Positions 1 through 10,739 are shown, numbered from the stretch's first letter. The stretch: 55,191 bases of DNA from Bacteroidota bacterium (GCA_024279425.1 JAJRRO010000114.1:1-55191); one strand, 5' to 3'. The notes: generated by a model from the sequence alone, not told the origin. Program-made: numbers and translations.

Positions 1-57
1 GGTTAAGTTCATGGTAAGATTTGGGGAAAAAGGTGGGGCAATGCCCCACCTTTTTAT
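1..57 (+). repeat. tandem leader+hairpin repeat, copy 1 (possible sRNA/terminator)
   Basis: A conserved leader beginning GGTTAAGTTCATGG is followed by a terminator-like hairpin (GGTGGGGCA/TGCCCCACC, then a T run). The same leader recurs at about 204 and 410, and the hairpin stem differs between copies while staying paired. It could be a tandem small-RNA gene or a repeated terminator. The window starts inside this copy. Confidence 0.45.
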
Positions 58-189
58 TTTATGATAATCTTCAACTTCTCCACCTACGGTTATAGCTGCC
101 CAAAACCTTGCAACCGCATTTCAACCAAAGATCGGGGCGTTCATCCAAAACCTTTTTGCACCACTTAAGAATCACCTAGGTTTGTGGGA

Positions 190-261
190 CCATAGCATAA
201 GTAGGTTAAGTTCATGGTAAGATTTGGGGAAAAAAGGTGGGGCACTGCTCCACCTTTTTTA
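190..261 (+). repeat. tandem leader+hairpin repeat, copy 2
   Basis: The leader (CCATAGCATAAG, then GGTTAAGTTCATGG) is nearly identical to copies 1 and 3, and a hairpin with stem GGTGGGGCA/TGCTCCACC is followed by six T. It lies 203 bp after copy 1. The roughly 130 bp between copies contain no gene I can see. Confidence 0.45.
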
Positions 262-395
262 TTTCTATAATCTCATTATTTAACAGGTTTAAACCTACTT
301 TTTTCATTTCAGAATCCTTTTCGATTCAGAGTTATAAACCTAAAATTTGTTAAAAATTCTTTTTTATTCCCCACAATACCAGTAATTTAGTCCTG

Positions 396-465
396 CCATA
401 GCATAAGTAGGTTAAGTTTATGGTAAGATTTGGGACGAAAAGGGTGGAGACTTCTCCGCCCTTTT
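396..465 (+). repeat. tandem leader+hairpin repeat, copy 3
   Basis: Same leader as copy 2 from CCATAGCATAAG on, followed by a hairpin whose stem has changed to GGGTGGAGA/TCTCCGCCC, with paired changes on both sides, and then TTTTC. The paired substitutions suggest selection on an RNA hairpin rather than a decaying duplication. Confidence 0.45.
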
Positions 466-480
466 CTATTTTTTGTCATA

Positions 481-520
481 AAAAAGCCCCCTTGTAGACA
501 ATGCCTACAAGGGGGCTTTT
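481..520 (-). terminator. rho-independent terminator of sodA
   Basis: A long perfect stem (AAGCCCCCTTGTAG with CTACAAGGGGGCTT) around a 7-nt loop is followed on the minus strand by a T run. It lies 16 bp beyond the sodA stop codon. Confidence 0.85.
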
Positions 521-535
521 AGAGATGTATGCGAC

Positions 536-1144
536 CTATTTATTCGCGGCATAGAATTCAGCAACCCTATCCCAATTAATGACATTAAAAAATGCATTTA
601 TATAATCAGGTCTTCTATTTTGGTAATTTAGATAATAGGCATGTTCCCAAACGTCGAGACCTAAAATAGGATGCCCACCGCAACCGGTATTCGGCATTAA
701 GGAATTGTCTTGATTTGGAGTTGAACAAACTTCTACTTTGCCTCCTCCATGTACACATAGCCAAGCCCATCCTGAGCCAAATCTAGTGCCTGCAGCGGAA
801 CTAAACTTTTCTTTGAACGCCTCAAACGACCCATAGGCATCATTAATAGCAGCAGCCAAGCCTCCAGAAGGTGTGCCTCCACCATTTGGTGACATTACTT
901 CCCAAAACAACGCGTGGTTTAAAAACCCACCGCCATTATTTCTAACTGCCATATTTTTCATGTCCAAGTTGGTCAGAATATCTTCAATAGATTTATTCTC
1001 CAGATCAGTCCCTGCGATTGCAGCGTTTAGATTATTCGTATAACCATTATGATGTTTAGTATGGTGTATTTCCATGGTCCGTGCATCAACATGTGGTTCC
1101 AAAGCCTCATAGGCGTAAGGTAATTTAGGTAATTCAAAAGCCAT
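536..1144 (-). CDS. sodA: superoxide dismutase, Mn type
   Basis: A 202-residue cytoplasmic superoxide dismutase that converts superoxide to hydrogen peroxide and oxygen. Visible family features are MEIHHTKHH with metal ligand His27, FLNHALFW with the second His, and [10 protein letters not shown] with the Asp and His ligands. The Gly-rich NNGGGFLNH segment and the Gln in TPNQD favour the manganese type over iron. I chose the start at MAFELP, the usual N-terminus; an in-frame upstream ATG would add 19 unlikely residues overlapping the promoter. It has its own promoter and terminator and diverges from the addA-like gene. Confidence 0.95.
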   Translation of the reverse strand: MAFELPKLPYAYEALEPHVDARTMEIHHTKHHNGYTNNLNAAIAGTDLENKSIEDILTNLDMKNMAVRNNGGGFLNHALFWEVMSPNGGGTPSGGLAAAINDAYGSFEAFKEKFSSAAGTRFGSGWAWLCVHGGGKVEVCSTPNQDNSLMPNTGCGGHPILGLDVWEHAYYLNYQNRRPDYINAFFNVINWDRVAEFYAANK

Positions 1145-1176
1145 AATTGTGTTTTTTATGTTAGAAAAATGTTGAT

Positions 1177-1184
1177 CAAATTTA
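1177..1184 (-). promoter_or_regulatory. sodA promoter -7 element
   Basis: TAAATTTG on the minus strand matches the Bacteroidota -7 consensus TAnnTTTG and lies about 33 bp upstream of the chosen sodA start. I did not find a clear -33 element at normal spacing. Confidence 0.45.
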
Positions 1185-1260
1185 CATTTTTTAACAAACA
1201 TATTCAGCTAATAATTTGTTAAGAACAATTTAGGATTATGTATTTTGCAAGTAAAAACAG

Positions 1261-4200
1261 GTGTCGCGTCATCCTTTTAAAATATATAATGCTTCCGCTG
1301 GCTCTGGCAAGACCCATACTTTAACTAAGGAATATCTCAAAATTGTCCTTTCCAGACCCCATGTCTTTGGTCAAATTTTAGCAATTACATTTACCAACAA
1401 GGCCGTAAATGAGATGAAACAAAGAATCCTGAAGAGTTTATATGAATTTTCCAGGACCTCACGGCTAGAAGACGCCTCACTTCTGTTCATTGATTTAATG
1501 ACCGAATTGAATTTTAATCAAAAAACACTTCAACAAAGGGCAAAAAAAACACTAAAGGACATTTTGCACAACTATGGGTTCTTTGATATTTCGACCATAG
1601 ACAAATTTACCCACAGGCTCATAAGAACGTTTGCCAAAGACCTGAAGTTGGCTCAAAATTTTGAGGTCGTTCTGGATACTGATCTTTTATTAGGCGAAGC
1701 TGTTGACCAACTGATGGAAAAAGTAGGTCAAGACAAGAAATTGACCAAAGTATTATTAGAATTTGCACTGGATAAAATCAGTGACGATAAAAGCTGGGAT
1801 ATATCTTTTGACCTTAATAAGATTGGAAAGTTACTCTTTAATGAAACCGATTCAGAGCATTTAAAAAAAATGAAAGGTCGAAAGATCGAGGACTTTTTGG
1901 AACTCCAGAAACTTACAAAAAAACAAATAGCGGAAAACAGGACTTGCTTGATACAAAATGCTTCCAAGGCCCTGGAATTAATTGAAAATAAAGGGCTTGT
2001 CGCTGAAGATTTTAAATCAGGCTATTTTCCCAAATTCATGATGAAGATAGAAAGCGGCACCCTTAGATTCGATTTTGGTGCAAGTTGGAAGAAGAATTTC
2101 GAGAATACACCTCTGTATATCAAATCTTGCCCAGATCAGACCAAGGTACTTTTAGATAATCTTCATCCAGAATTCTCTGACATTTTCAATAGCATCAAGA
2201 ACCTATTTCACCACACCTTGTTCTTGTTCAATATCTATAAGAATTTAGTGCCATTAACCGTTTTGAATGCCATTCATAATGAAGTGAAAGCCATACAGAC
2301 AGATAAGGGGCAACTGTCAATATCAGAATTCAACACAATTATTTCAGCAGAAATAAAAAACCAACCTGCGCCTTTTATTTATGAACGCCTTGGTGAAAAA
2401 TACCATCATTACTTCATTGATGAGTTTCAGGATACATCAGAATTACAATGGAACAACCTTATCCCACTAATTAGCAACGCACTGGAAAGTGAGGATTTAC
2501 AAGGACAAAGTGGCTCTTTGTTTTTAGTGGGAGATGCCAAACAGGCCATTTATCGGTGGCGCGGTGGAAAAGCGGAGCAGTTTTTAAATTTAGTCAACAC
2601 ACAGGAGATCCCTTTTATGATTTCACCTGAAGTCCATGATTTGCCTTCTAATTACAGAAGCCATGAAGAAATCATAAAATTCAACAATGATTTTTTTACT
2701 ACTACCAGTCCAATGCTGAACAGTCCATTGTACTCTGGCTTATTTGAAAAAGGAAATCAACAAAAATATACCTCAAAAAAGGGAGGTCATGTTCAGCTCA
2801 CCTTTGTAGATAAGGAAATACGTGAGGATTTGGACGCAATATATTGCCAAAATGTTCTCGATAACATAGAAACCATTCTAAATAAGGGGTATGCATACAA
2901 TGACATCGCTATATTGGTTAGGGATAATAAGCATGGCGTAATACTTGCCGACTTTTTGTCCCAAAACAACATTCCTACTGTTTCACCTGACTCTTTGCTG
3001 GTATCAAACAGTAAAAAGGTGCAATTTCTAATTAATCTATTGCATTTCAGTACGCATGAAGAGGATTTAGAGGCCAGTTATGACCTGCTTTATTTCTTAT
3101 CCGCCCAACAAGGTGACAAACACTCATTTATTAGTGATAATTTAAAAAATTTGGCTGAGTTCCTAAAATACAATTACGAATTTGATGTATCGATTCTTAA
3201 ACAAAAATCAGTTTACGATGGCCTGGAATATGCGATTATGAAGTTTGATTTAATTACCCATTCTGACGCCTACCTTACTTTTTTAATGGATATTGTCCTT
3301 GAGGTTGAGCAAAAGGAAGGGGCCGGTATTTTCACCTTCCTCGCTTATTGGGAAAAGAAAAAGGAGAAGCATAGTATTTCTGCCCCGAACAGTATGAACG
3401 CGGTTCAAATAATGAGCATTCATAAATCAAAGGGATTGGAATTTCCCATAGTAATCTTCCCATATGCCAATTCGCATATTTATAAGGAAATTGACCCAAA
3501 AATTTGGCTTGCTGTAAACCGCCAGGAATTTAATGGTTTCCAAGAGGTTTTGATCAGTAAGAAAAATGAGGTTTTGGAATATAATGAAGAGGCTGCCCAA
3601 GCCTTCAACGAAGAACACCACAAATTGGAGTTAGATGCCTTTAATATACTATATGTGGCATTGACTCGTGCCGTAAAGGGCCTTTACATAATTTCCCAAA
3701 AAAACAAGACATCAAAAGAAACAAATAAACCTACTCATTATTCCGATGTCTTCATTCATTATCTAAAAGAAAGAAATCTTTGGGACGAAACCAATAGAAC
3801 GTATACATTTGGCCAACTATCGATCAATGATACACATGAAAACTCAAATTCAAGTGAAAAAAGTATCCCCCATCAATATTCAAATAAAGAAAGTCCCAAT
3901 TTTAAGATAATAGCCAAGGCAGGACTGTTGTGGGATACTCAAAAAGAGGTGGCTCTTTCTCGAGGTAATCTAATCCATTATCTTATGGGACTTATTGAAA
4001 CAGAGGAGGATGTTGAAAAGGTCTTTGACAGACTTCAACAGAATGGAACCATTAGTGAAAAAGAGACCACTTCGCTTAAGGAAAAGGTTTACGAGGTCAT
4101 GTATAACCCCAAATTGAAGCAGTACTTTTCAAAGGGTGTTCTTGTTAAGAATGAAAAAGATATCATTACGGAAACAGGAGAAATTTTGCGCCCAGACCGA

Positions 4201-4374
4201 ATTGTAATCCAAGGCAATAATGCTACCATAATAGATTATAAAACGGGAAAGGAGAATATTAAATATAAATACCAACTAAATAAGTATGCCCTGGCTTTGG
4301 AAACTATGGGCTATACCATTGAGAACAAAATCATAGCCTATATAAATGATAAGATTACTATTGAATACTTTTAA
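1261..4374 (+). CDS. addA: AddA/RecB-like ATP-dependent helicase/nuclease
   Basis: A 1037-residue UvrD/RecB superfamily 1 helicase with a C-terminal RecB-type nuclease, the presumed AddA partner of the AddB-like gene at 7108. Walker A (ASAGSGKT) is at residues 12-19. Helicase motifs follow in order: AITFTNKAVNEMKQRI, FIDEFQDTSELQW, LVGDAKQAIYRWRGG, LPSNYRSHEEII, IMSIHKSKGLEFPIV and ILYVALTRAVKGLYI. The nuclease signature is LRPDRIV then IIDYKTGKE near the end. The GTG start gives the expected MSRHPFKIYNASAGSGKT beginning. The complex resects double-strand breaks for RecA and degrades unprotected linear DNA such as phage genomes. Confidence 0.9.
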   Translation: MSRHPFKIYNASAGSGKTHTLTKEYLKIVLSRPHVFGQILAITFTNKAVNEMKQRILKSLYEFSRTSRLEDASLLFIDLMTELNFNQKTLQQRAKKTLKDILHNYGFFDISTIDKFTHRLIRTFAKDLKLAQNFEVVLDTDLLLGEAVDQLMEKVGQDKKLTKVLLEFALDKISDDKSWDISFDLNKIGKLLFNETDSEHLKKMKGRKIEDFLELQKLTKKQIAENRTCLIQNASKALELIENKGLVAEDFKSGYFPKFMMKIESGTLRFDFGASWKKNFENTPLYIKSCPDQTKVLLDNLHPEFSDIFNSIKNLFHHTLFLFNIYKNLVPLTVLNAIHNEVKAIQTDKGQLSISEFNTIISAEIKNQPAPFIYERLGEKYHHYFIDEFQDTSELQWNNLIPLISNALESEDLQGQSGSLFLVGDAKQAIYRWRGGKAEQFLNLVNTQEIPFMISPEVHDLPSNYRSHEEIIKFNNDFFTTTSPMLNSPLYSGLFEKGNQQKYTSKKGGHVQLTFVDKEIREDLDAIYCQNVLDNIETILNKGYAYNDIAILVRDNKHGVILADFLSQNNIPTVSPDSLLVSNSKKVQFLINLLHFSTHEEDLEASYDLLYFLSAQQGDKHSFISDNLKNLAEFLKYNYEFDVSILKQKSVYDGLEYAIMKFDLITHSDAYLTFLMDIVLEVEQKEGAGIFTFLAYWEKKKEKHSISAPNSMNAVQIMSIHKSKGLEFPIVIFPYANSHIYKEIDPKIWLAVNRQEFNGFQEVLISKKNEVLEYNEEAAQAFNEEHHKLELDAFNILYVALTRAVKGLYIISQKNKTSKETNKPTHYSDVFIHYLKERNLWDETNRTYTFGQLSINDTHENSNSSEKSIPHQYSNKESPNFKIIAKAGLLWDTQKEVALSRGNLIHYLMGLIETEEDVEKVFDRLQQNGTISEKETTSLKEKVYEVMYNPKLKQYFSKGVLVKNEKDIITETGEILRPDRIVIQGNNATIIDYKTGKENIKYKYQLNKYALALETMGYTIENKIIAYINDKITIEYF

Positions 4375-4386
4375 CTCACAACAATT

Positions 4387-5580
4387 ATGTACGGAAAAAT
4401 CGAAGATTATTTGAAAAAAGAATTGGAGACCATTAAGAATGATGGTCTTTATAAAAAAGAACGCATTATAACATCGGCCCAAAGCGCTGTCATTAAAATT
4501 TCAACTGGTGAAGAAGTAATTAATTTCTGCGCCAATAATTATCTAGGACTTTCTTCGCACCCAGAGGTTATCCAGGCAGCGAAAGACGCTATGGATTCGC
4601 ATGGCTTTGGCATGTCATCCGTTCGTTTTATCTGTGGTACACAAGATATACATAAAGAGTTGGAGCAAAAGATAGCCAATTTCTACGGCACCGAGGACAC
4701 CATTCTTTATGCGGCTGCCTTTGATGCAAATGGTGGAGTTTTTGAACCATTGCTTGGGCCTGAAGATGCCATTATATCCGATTCACTGAACCACGCTTCT
4801 ATAATAGATGGCGTTCGCCTATGCAAGGCCCAAAGGTATAGGTACGCCAACGGTGACATGTCCGATTTGAAACATCAACTAAAACAGGCCAGCGCGAATA
4901 ACGCCCGTTTCAAAATAATAGTAACGGATGGTGTTTTTTCGATGGATGGTCTCCTAGCCCCTTTGGATAAAATATGTGATCTGGCCGAACAGTATGATGC
5001 TTTGGTAATGGTAGATGAATGCCATGCAGCTGGCTTCATCGGGGGAAAAGGCAGGGGAACGTTGGAAGAGAAAGGAGTTATGGGGCGCGTTGATATAGTA
5101 ACCGGAACACTAGGAAAAGCCCTAGGTGGTGCTATGGGGGGCTACACTACAGGCAAAAAAGAGATTATCGAAATATTGAGACAACGTTCACGACCTTACC
5201 TATTTTCCAATTCTTTGGCCCCAGCAATAGTCGGAGCTTCAATAAAAGTATTCGAAATGTTGGAAAACGATACTTCATTGCGCGATAAGCTACAGGGAAA
5301 TGCATTGTATTTCAAAATCAAAATGAAAGAGGCAGGTTTTGATATTATTGATGGTGAGTCCGCAATCGTCCCTGTAATGCTATATGATGCTAAATTATCG
5401 CAACAAATGGCCAATATGCTACTTGACAGGGGCATATATGTAATCGGATTTTTCTTTCCGGTTGTTCCAAAGGACAAGGCCCGGATACGAGTTCAGCTTT
5501 CGGCTGCGCATGAAATAGAACATTTAGACAAGGCAATTGCTGCTTTTATCGAGGTTGGAAGGTTATTAAAAATCGTTTAA
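4387..5580 (+). CDS. kbl: glycine C-acetyltransferase (2-amino-3-ketobutyrate CoA ligase)
   Basis: A 397-residue PLP-dependent alpha-oxoamine synthase of the length usual for Kbl. It cleaves 2-amino-3-ketobutyrate with CoA to glycine and acetyl-CoA in threonine catabolism. Visible signatures are [14 protein letters not shown] near residue 50, the HASIIDG segment, VDECHAAGF with the cofactor Asp/His, and [13 protein letters not shown] with PLP-binding Lys244. It starts 12 bp after the addA stop and is probably co-transcribed, though no functional link is evident. No threonine dehydrogenase gene lies in the window. An 8-amino-7-oxononanoate synthase is the main alternative. Confidence 0.9.
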   Translation: MYGKIEDYLKKELETIKNDGLYKKERIITSAQSAVIKISTGEEVINFCANNYLGLSSHPEVIQAAKDAMDSHGFGMSSVRFICGTQDIHKELEQKIANFYGTEDTILYAAAFDANGGVFEPLLGPEDAIISDSLNHASIIDGVRLCKAQRYRYANGDMSDLKHQLKQASANNARFKIIVTDGVFSMDGLLAPLDKICDLAEQYDALVMVDECHAAGFIGGKGRGTLEEKGVMGRVDIVTGTLGKALGGAMGGYTTGKKEIIEILRQRSRPYLFSNSLAPAIVGASIKVFEMLENDTSLRDKLQGNALYFKIKMKEAGFDIIDGESAIVPVMLYDAKLSQQMANMLLDRGIYVIGFFFPVVPKDKARIRVQLSAAHEIEHLDKAIAAFIEVGRLLKIV

Positions 5581-5628
5581 ATGTCTCATTTCCTCCATAA
5601 AATGTGTTAAAAAAAACAAGAAGATGAT

Positions 5629-5659
5629 TTTGTTAATAATATTTAACAACTTACATTTG
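5629..5659 (+). promoter_or_regulatory. promoter of the OmpA-family gene
   Basis: TTTG at 5629-5632 and TACATTTG at 5652-5659 are separated by 19 bp, a good match to the Bacteroidota -33/-7 promoter (TTTG, then TAnnTTTG). The start codon lies 34 bp further on after an A-rich leader, as expected for an abundant outer membrane protein. Confidence 0.75.
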
Positions 5660-5693
5660 CAGCTAATAAACACTTAAACTAAAAATTTTAAAC

Positions 5694-7034
5694 ATGAAAC
5701 ATCTTAGCAAATTAATGCTTGTTGCCCTACTTGTAGTAGGTTTTAACAACATACAAGCGCAAGACGAGAACAACCCAATTCAGGTTAGTTTTGGGGTAAA
5801 TGCCATAGACGTATTTCCTACTGGTGATGTAAGTTCTTTTGGCAATCAGTTCTTTAATGCGAATGATCACTGGAACATTCTTCCTTCTATTTCTTATGTT
5901 GGCGTTTCTACATCTGTAGGGGATGGTTTTTCCGTTGGTGCTAGAGGTTCTTTAAATAAAATCAGCAAATGGGGTGATGAAACAGTTGCTGACCTTTCTT
6001 ATTATGCAGTAGATGGTACTATCAAATATAACTTTGCCAAAAACACGGTTATTGATCCTTTCATAGAAATAGGTGGTGGTTATGCTTGGATTGATGAAAT
6101 GGGTTCTGGTACGGCAAATGGAGGTCTTGGAGTTAATTTCTGGTTCTCAGAAAATATTGGACTTACATTTCAAACAGTATACAAGCACGCATTCGCGGAT
6201 GCTGGCACTAAACATTTCCAACATTTAGCAGGTCTTGCCGTTAAATTTGGTGGTTCTGATACTGATGGTGATGGAATCTATGATAAAGATGACGCTTGCC
6301 CTGAAGTAGCAGGTTTGGAAGCCTTCAATGGCTGTCCTGATGCTGATGGAGATGGTATCGAAGACAGTAAGGATAGTTGTCCAAATGCAGCAGGATCTAA
6401 AGAAATGAACGGTTGTCCTGATGCTGACGGTGATGGTATTGCTGATAAAGATGATGCTTGTCCTAATGAAGCGGGTTTAGCTGCCCTAGCAGGTTGCCCT
6501 GATGGTGATGGTGATGGTATTGCTGATAAAGATGATACCTGTCCTAATGAAGCAGGTCCGTCAGAAAACAAAGGATGCCCTTGGCCTGATAAAGATGGTG
6601 ATAGTGTTTTAGACAAAGATGACCAATGTCCTGATGTTGCAGGTACTGTTGCAAACAACGGTTGTCCTGAAGTTACTGAAGAAGTTCAAAAACAATTGAA
6701 CGACTATGCTAGAACTATCTTGTTCGATACCGGTAAATCTTCTATCAAAGCGGAGTCTACCTCGGTAATGGTTGATATCATCCAGATTTTGAGTGAGTAC
6801 CCAACTGCTAAATTTACTGTTGAAGGTCATACAGATAGCGTTGGTAGTTCAAAACTAAACCAAACCTTATCTGAATCTAGAGCTAATTCAGTTCGCGATT
6901 TCTTAATCGATAAAGGAATAGGGTCAAGCAGATTGTCTGCTATCGGTTACGGTGAAGAAAAACCTATCGCTACCAACAATACAAGAACGGGTAGAACACA
7001 AAACAGAAGAGTTGAAATCAACTTAGTCAAATAA
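5694..7034 (+). CDS. OmpA-family outer membrane protein with thrombospondin type 3 repeats
   Basis: A 446-residue exported protein. Residues 1-22 are a signal peptide ending in NNIQAQ. Residues about 25-185 form a beta-barrel-like region. Residues about 188-325 carry acidic DxDGDGI repeats with paired Cys (thrombospondin type 3, calcium binding). The C-terminal 110 residues are an OmpA-like peptidoglycan-binding domain ([42 protein letters not shown]). The protein would tie the outer membrane to peptidoglycan. It has a private promoter and terminator. The antisense open frame over the repeats is an artefact of their regular codons. Confidence 0.92.
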   Translation: MKHLSKLMLVALLVVGFNNIQAQDENNPIQVSFGVNAIDVFPTGDVSSFGNQFFNANDHWNILPSISYVGVSTSVGDGFSVGARGSLNKISKWGDETVADLSYYAVDGTIKYNFAKNTVIDPFIEIGGGYAWIDEMGSGTANGGLGVNFWFSENIGLTFQTVYKHAFADAGTKHFQHLAGLAVKFGGSDTDGDGIYDKDDACPEVAGLEAFNGCPDADGDGIEDSKDSCPNAAGSKEMNGCPDADGDGIADKDDACPNEAGLAALAGCPDGDGDGIADKDDTCPNEAGPSENKGCPWPDKDGDSVLDKDDQCPDVAGTVANNGCPEVTEEVQKQLNDYARTILFDTGKSSIKAESTSVMVDIIQILSEYPTAKFTVEGHTDSVGSSKLNQTLSESRANSVRDFLIDKGIGSSRLSAIGYGEEKPIATNNTRTGRTQNRRVEINLVK

Positions 7035-7064
7035 GTAGATTAAACAAAAACTCAAATAATCTTT

Positions 7065-7097
7065 AAAAGCCTTGACGATTCTGTCAGGGCTTTTTTT
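7065..7097 (+). terminator. rho-independent terminator after the OmpA-family gene
   Basis: AAAAGCCTTGAC pairs with GTCAGGGCTTTT around a 6-nt loop and ends in seven T. The addB-like start codon follows 10 bp later, so addB must be read through or have a promoter I could not identify. Confidence 0.8.
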
Positions 7098-7107
7098 ATT
7101 TTTGGTC

Positions 7108-9855
7108 ATGCATAGTTTTCTTGAGGAAATTGTACAGCAAGTCAATAGTGAACAGATTTCTTTGGAAAACACTGTTTTTATACTCCCTAGTAGGCGAGCG
7201 GGTACCTTTTTAAGAAATAACATTGCCAAAACAACGGGCAAAACTATATTTTCTCCAGAAATATATAGCATCGAGAGTTTTGTCGAGAATATTTCGGGTA
7301 TTACCTATGCAACAAATACCCAGCAATTATTTGAGCTTTACTATTGTTATCTAGAGCAAGGTAAGGGGGAACAGGACAGCTTCATTGACTTTTCAAAATG
7401 GGGTCAAACACTTTTACAGGACTTTAATGAGATTGATCGCTATCTAATCGACTCAGAAGAGCTACTTTCCAATCTATCGGCAATTCAAGAAATAAACCAT
7501 TGGTATGTTGAGGTCGAAAAGACCCAAATGATCAAGGATTACATTCATTTTTGGAATAATTTGAAAGGTTTGTATAAGCGGTTTAATAAAAAATTGCTGG
7601 ACAAAGGAAAAGGTCATCAAGGCCTGGTATATAGAGAAGCTTACAGAAATCTAGAATCTTATCTAGAATCAAACCAAGACAAGACCTACATTTTCATTGG
7701 TTTTAATGCATTGAATTCGGCTGAGAGCAAAATTATCCAGAGAATATTGAAAATACCCGATTCTCAAATCTATTGGGATATAGACTCCTATTTTCTAGAT
7801 GATCCTGTTCACGACGCAAGTTTCTTTATAAGGACCCATAGAAAAAACTGGGAGTACTTGAAGAAAAATGAGCTAAAGGGTATTAGTTCAAACTTTCTTG
7901 CAGAAAAGAACATTCAGGTAATCGGGGTTCCTAAAAACACTTCGCAAGCAAAATATGTTGGGTCATTGCTGAAAAAGTTACGCTTAGAAAGGGTATCCTT
8001 ACAAAATACATCCGTTGTATTGAGTGATGAAACGTTACTCAACCCATTGTTAAATTCGATTCCGTCTGAAATAGACAAAGTGAATATTACCATGGGGTAT
8101 CCGCTCAGCAAAAGCCCTTTTCACAATTTCTTTATGCAGTTTTTCGAATTGTATCATAATAAACAGCCGAACGGTTGGTACTATAAAAATGTATTGTCAT
8201 TTGTATCGAATCCTTTCACTTCCATGCTTTTAACATGTGACAATACCAATGTCGGAGACGAAATAAGCAAAACCGTACAAAGTAAAAACCTGACCTTTTT
8301 GGATATACCCCACATTATTCCACTAGAAAAGGGAAAGCAGGAAAAATTGTCATTGTTGTTTTTTCAGGGCAAACCCTCACCAAAGCTGTTTGTGGAATGC
8401 TGTTTAGAAATCATTTCAGAACTCAAGTTTAAACTGCAAGCATCGAAAAATGCACTGGCATTGGAAGAACTTTTTAGGTACTATGGTATATTCAATCAAG
8501 TTCTTGATTTAATTCAAGAACATGGATTTATTACAGACTTGAAATCACTCCAAGCATTATTTCAAGAGTTGCTTTCTTCAGAAACCTTGGATTTTCAAGG
8601 TGACCCATTGGAAGGTCTTCAGATAATGGGAATGTTGGAAACTCGAAACCTCGATTTTGAGACCGTTATCATAACTTCTGTCAATGAAGGCATATTACCT
8701 TCAGGAAAGTCCAATAATTCCTTTATTCCTTATGATTTAAAAAGAAATTTTGGACTCCCTACATTCAAAGAAAAAGATGCTGTTTATACGTATCATTTTT
8801 ATCGTCTGTTGCAAAGGGCCAAGAACATATATCTAATCTATAATACCGAACCCGATGTATTGGAAGGCGGCGAGAGAAGTCGTTTGATTACTCAATTGTT
8901 GACCGATGAAAACATAAATCATAACATTACCGAATGCATTGCCGTTCCTGAAATCGCACCTCAACCCAATACCAAAATGGGCATTGACAAGAATGATTCA
9001 TTAATGGCACTCATTCAAGAGCACGCGCGAAAAGGATTTTCACCCACCTCTTTAAGTAATTATATTAGAAACCCTATTGATTTTTATAAGCAAAACCTTT
9101 TGGGAATCAACGATTTTTTGGATGTTGAAGAAACAATCGCCGCCAATACCTTTGGGACCATTATACATTATACATTAGAAGATCTATATAAACCCCTTAT
9201 AGGAAGCATTATCAATGAGGAACTACTACTAAAGGCAAAAACCAAAGTCAATGAATTGGTAAAAATGCACTTTACCAAAACCTATTCAGATGCTACTTTA
9301 TTACGCGGCAAAAATTTAATCGCTTTTAATGTAATCATCAACTATGTTCAGAATTTTATTGATTTGGAAATTGGTACAACCAAAAACCATCAAATAAAAA
9401 TTTTGGGACTTGAACAAAAATTACAGCTAAAACTGGATTTCCCTGAATTGGATTTCCCAATACTCTTAAAAGGCAAACTGGATAGGATAGATGAAAAGGA
9501 TGGGGTTCTGCGAATTATCGACTACAAATCTGGTAAGGTAATGGCAAACCAAGTTGAAATAATCGATTGGCCAGAAATAACCAATGACTATAATCACAGT
9601 AAGGCCTTTCAATTATTATGCTATGCGCTTATGTACGATCAAAAAGGGAGCATCGACAAAATTGAAGCAGGTATTTTTTCTTTCAAGAACCTAAATGCAG
9701 GTTTGCTCAGTTTTGCGGTTAAAGAAAAAAGGAATAGCCGTACCAAGGACAAAACAATCACTTCTGAGACCCTGGCACAATTCACAAAGGAGCTGAAGAA
9801 ACTTATTCTAGAAATTTTCAATCCACATATCCCTTTTGAGGAGAAAGAAGTCTAA
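7108..9855 (+). CDS. addB: AddB-like PD-(D/E)XK nuclease / inactivated helicase subunit
   Basis: A 915-residue protein resembling the AddB subunit of the AddAB helicase-nuclease. The N-terminus (FILPSRRAGTFLRNNI) is where a P-loop would lie but lacks a functional Walker A. The C-terminus carries the nuclease signature KLDRIDEKDG then IIDYKSGK. The central NEGILPSG segment is typical of AddB/RexB. I chose the ATG giving MHSFLEEIV because the upstream in-frame codon falls inside the preceding terminator. It should work with the AddA-like protein encoded 3 kb upstream; the two genes are separated by kbl and the OmpA gene. Confidence 0.85.
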   Translation: MHSFLEEIVQQVNSEQISLENTVFILPSRRAGTFLRNNIAKTTGKTIFSPEIYSIESFVENISGITYATNTQQLFELYYCYLEQGKGEQDSFIDFSKWGQTLLQDFNEIDRYLIDSEELLSNLSAIQEINHWYVEVEKTQMIKDYIHFWNNLKGLYKRFNKKLLDKGKGHQGLVYREAYRNLESYLESNQDKTYIFIGFNALNSAESKIIQRILKIPDSQIYWDIDSYFLDDPVHDASFFIRTHRKNWEYLKKNELKGISSNFLAEKNIQVIGVPKNTSQAKYVGSLLKKLRLERVSLQNTSVVLSDETLLNPLLNSIPSEIDKVNITMGYPLSKSPFHNFFMQFFELYHNKQPNGWYYKNVLSFVSNPFTSMLLTCDNTNVGDEISKTVQSKNLTFLDIPHIIPLEKGKQEKLSLLFFQGKPSPKLFVECCLEIISELKFKLQASKNALALEELFRYYGIFNQVLDLIQEHGFITDLKSLQALFQELLSSETLDFQGDPLEGLQIMGMLETRNLDFETVIITSVNEGILPSGKSNNSFIPYDLKRNFGLPTFKEKDAVYTYHFYRLLQRAKNIYLIYNTEPDVLEGGERSRLITQLLTDENINHNITECIAVPEIAPQPNTKMGIDKNDSLMALIQEHARKGFSPTSLSNYIRNPIDFYKQNLLGINDFLDVEETIAANTFGTIIHYTLEDLYKPLIGSIINEELLLKAKTKVNELVKMHFTKTYSDATLLRGKNLIAFNVIINYVQNFIDLEIGTTKNHQIKILGLEQKLQLKLDFPELDFPILLKGKLDRIDEKDGVLRIIDYKSGKVMANQVEIIDWPEITNDYNHSKAFQLLCYALMYDQKGSIDKIEAGIFSFKNLNAGLLSFAVKEKRNSRTKDKTITSETLAQFTKELKKLILEIFNPHIPFEEKEV

Positions 9856-9856
9856 T

Positions 9857-10570
9857 CTACTTTTTATCGGGTCTACTAGGTCTTACTTCAATTTTACTTG
9901 GTAACGTCCGCGGGTGCATTCTTAACAAATCCAACACCAATTCACCGATATCTTCCGGCTGAATCTTCCAAGCATCTTTTTCCGAGGGCTCATTATTGTT
10001 AAAATGTGTTGCCACCGATCCTGGCATTATGGTAGAAACCTTAATATCGTATTTACGAAGATCCAACATGGCTGCTTGGGTGAATCCAACCACTCCGAAT
10101 TTGGTGGCGTTGTAGCCAGCTCCCTTTGCAAAGAAATTTGTGCCAGCAAGACTGGCCAATGTAATATAATAGCCTTTAGACGCCTTTAAGGCTTCAACAG
10201 ATGCCTTTAGGGTATGAAAAACACCATTTAGATTTGTATTTACCATATCGTGCCATTGATTTTCTGTCATTTCATCAATAGCTGCAAAATGGCCTACACC
10301 GGCATTGGCGATGACAACATCCAACTGGCCCCATTGATCCAAAATTGCTTTTACGGCGTTACCTTCATCTGCAAATTTGGTAACATCTGACTGTATAGCA
10401 AGTACGTTATCTTCATGCTCCAATTGTTTCGCAGCTTCTTCTATTGTCCTTAGGTCCCTGCCACCAATGGCTACTTTCATCCCAGCTTTGAGCAATATAT
10501 GGGCAACACCATATCCTATACCTTTAGAACCACCTGTTATATAGGCAATTTTATTGTTTAATTCCATCAT
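9857..10570 (-). CDS. SDR-family NAD(P)-dependent oxidoreductase
   Basis: A 237-residue classical short-chain dehydrogenase/reductase. The Rossmann cofactor motif TGGSKGIG is at residues 12-19, NAGVGH near residue 90, and the catalytic segment LASLAG...YNATKFG supplies Ser, Tyr and Lys. It most resembles 3-ketoacyl reductase-like SDRs; the substrate cannot be told from sequence. It is convergent with addB (2 bp between stops) and diverges from tRNA-Ala. Confidence 0.9.
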   Translation of the reverse strand: MMELNNKIAYITGGSKGIGYGVAHILLKAGMKVAIGGRDLRTIEEAAKQLEHEDNVLAIQSDVTKFADEGNAVKAILDQWGQLDVVIANAGVGHFAAIDEMTENQWHDMVNTNLNGVFHTLKASVEALKASKGYYITLASLAGTNFFAKGAGYNATKFGVVGFTQAAMLDLRKYDIKVSTIMPGSVATHFNNNEPSEKDAWKIQPEDIGELVLDLLRMHPRTLPSKIEVRPSRPDKK

Positions 10571-10661
10571 ACTGTAATTTAATGTTTTTTAAATAGATCC
10601 AAGAAAACGATTATAGGATTTTGATAGGTTCTTAAAAAGTATTTCCTTTGCCGCAGTCAAA

Positions 10662-10739
<78 letters not shown>

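Noticed and set aside
6278-6658. Long antisense open frame over the OmpA gene
   Set aside because: It is the shadow of the regular Asp/Gly codons of the calcium-binding repeats; the translated Ser/Pro-rich repeats have no independent support.
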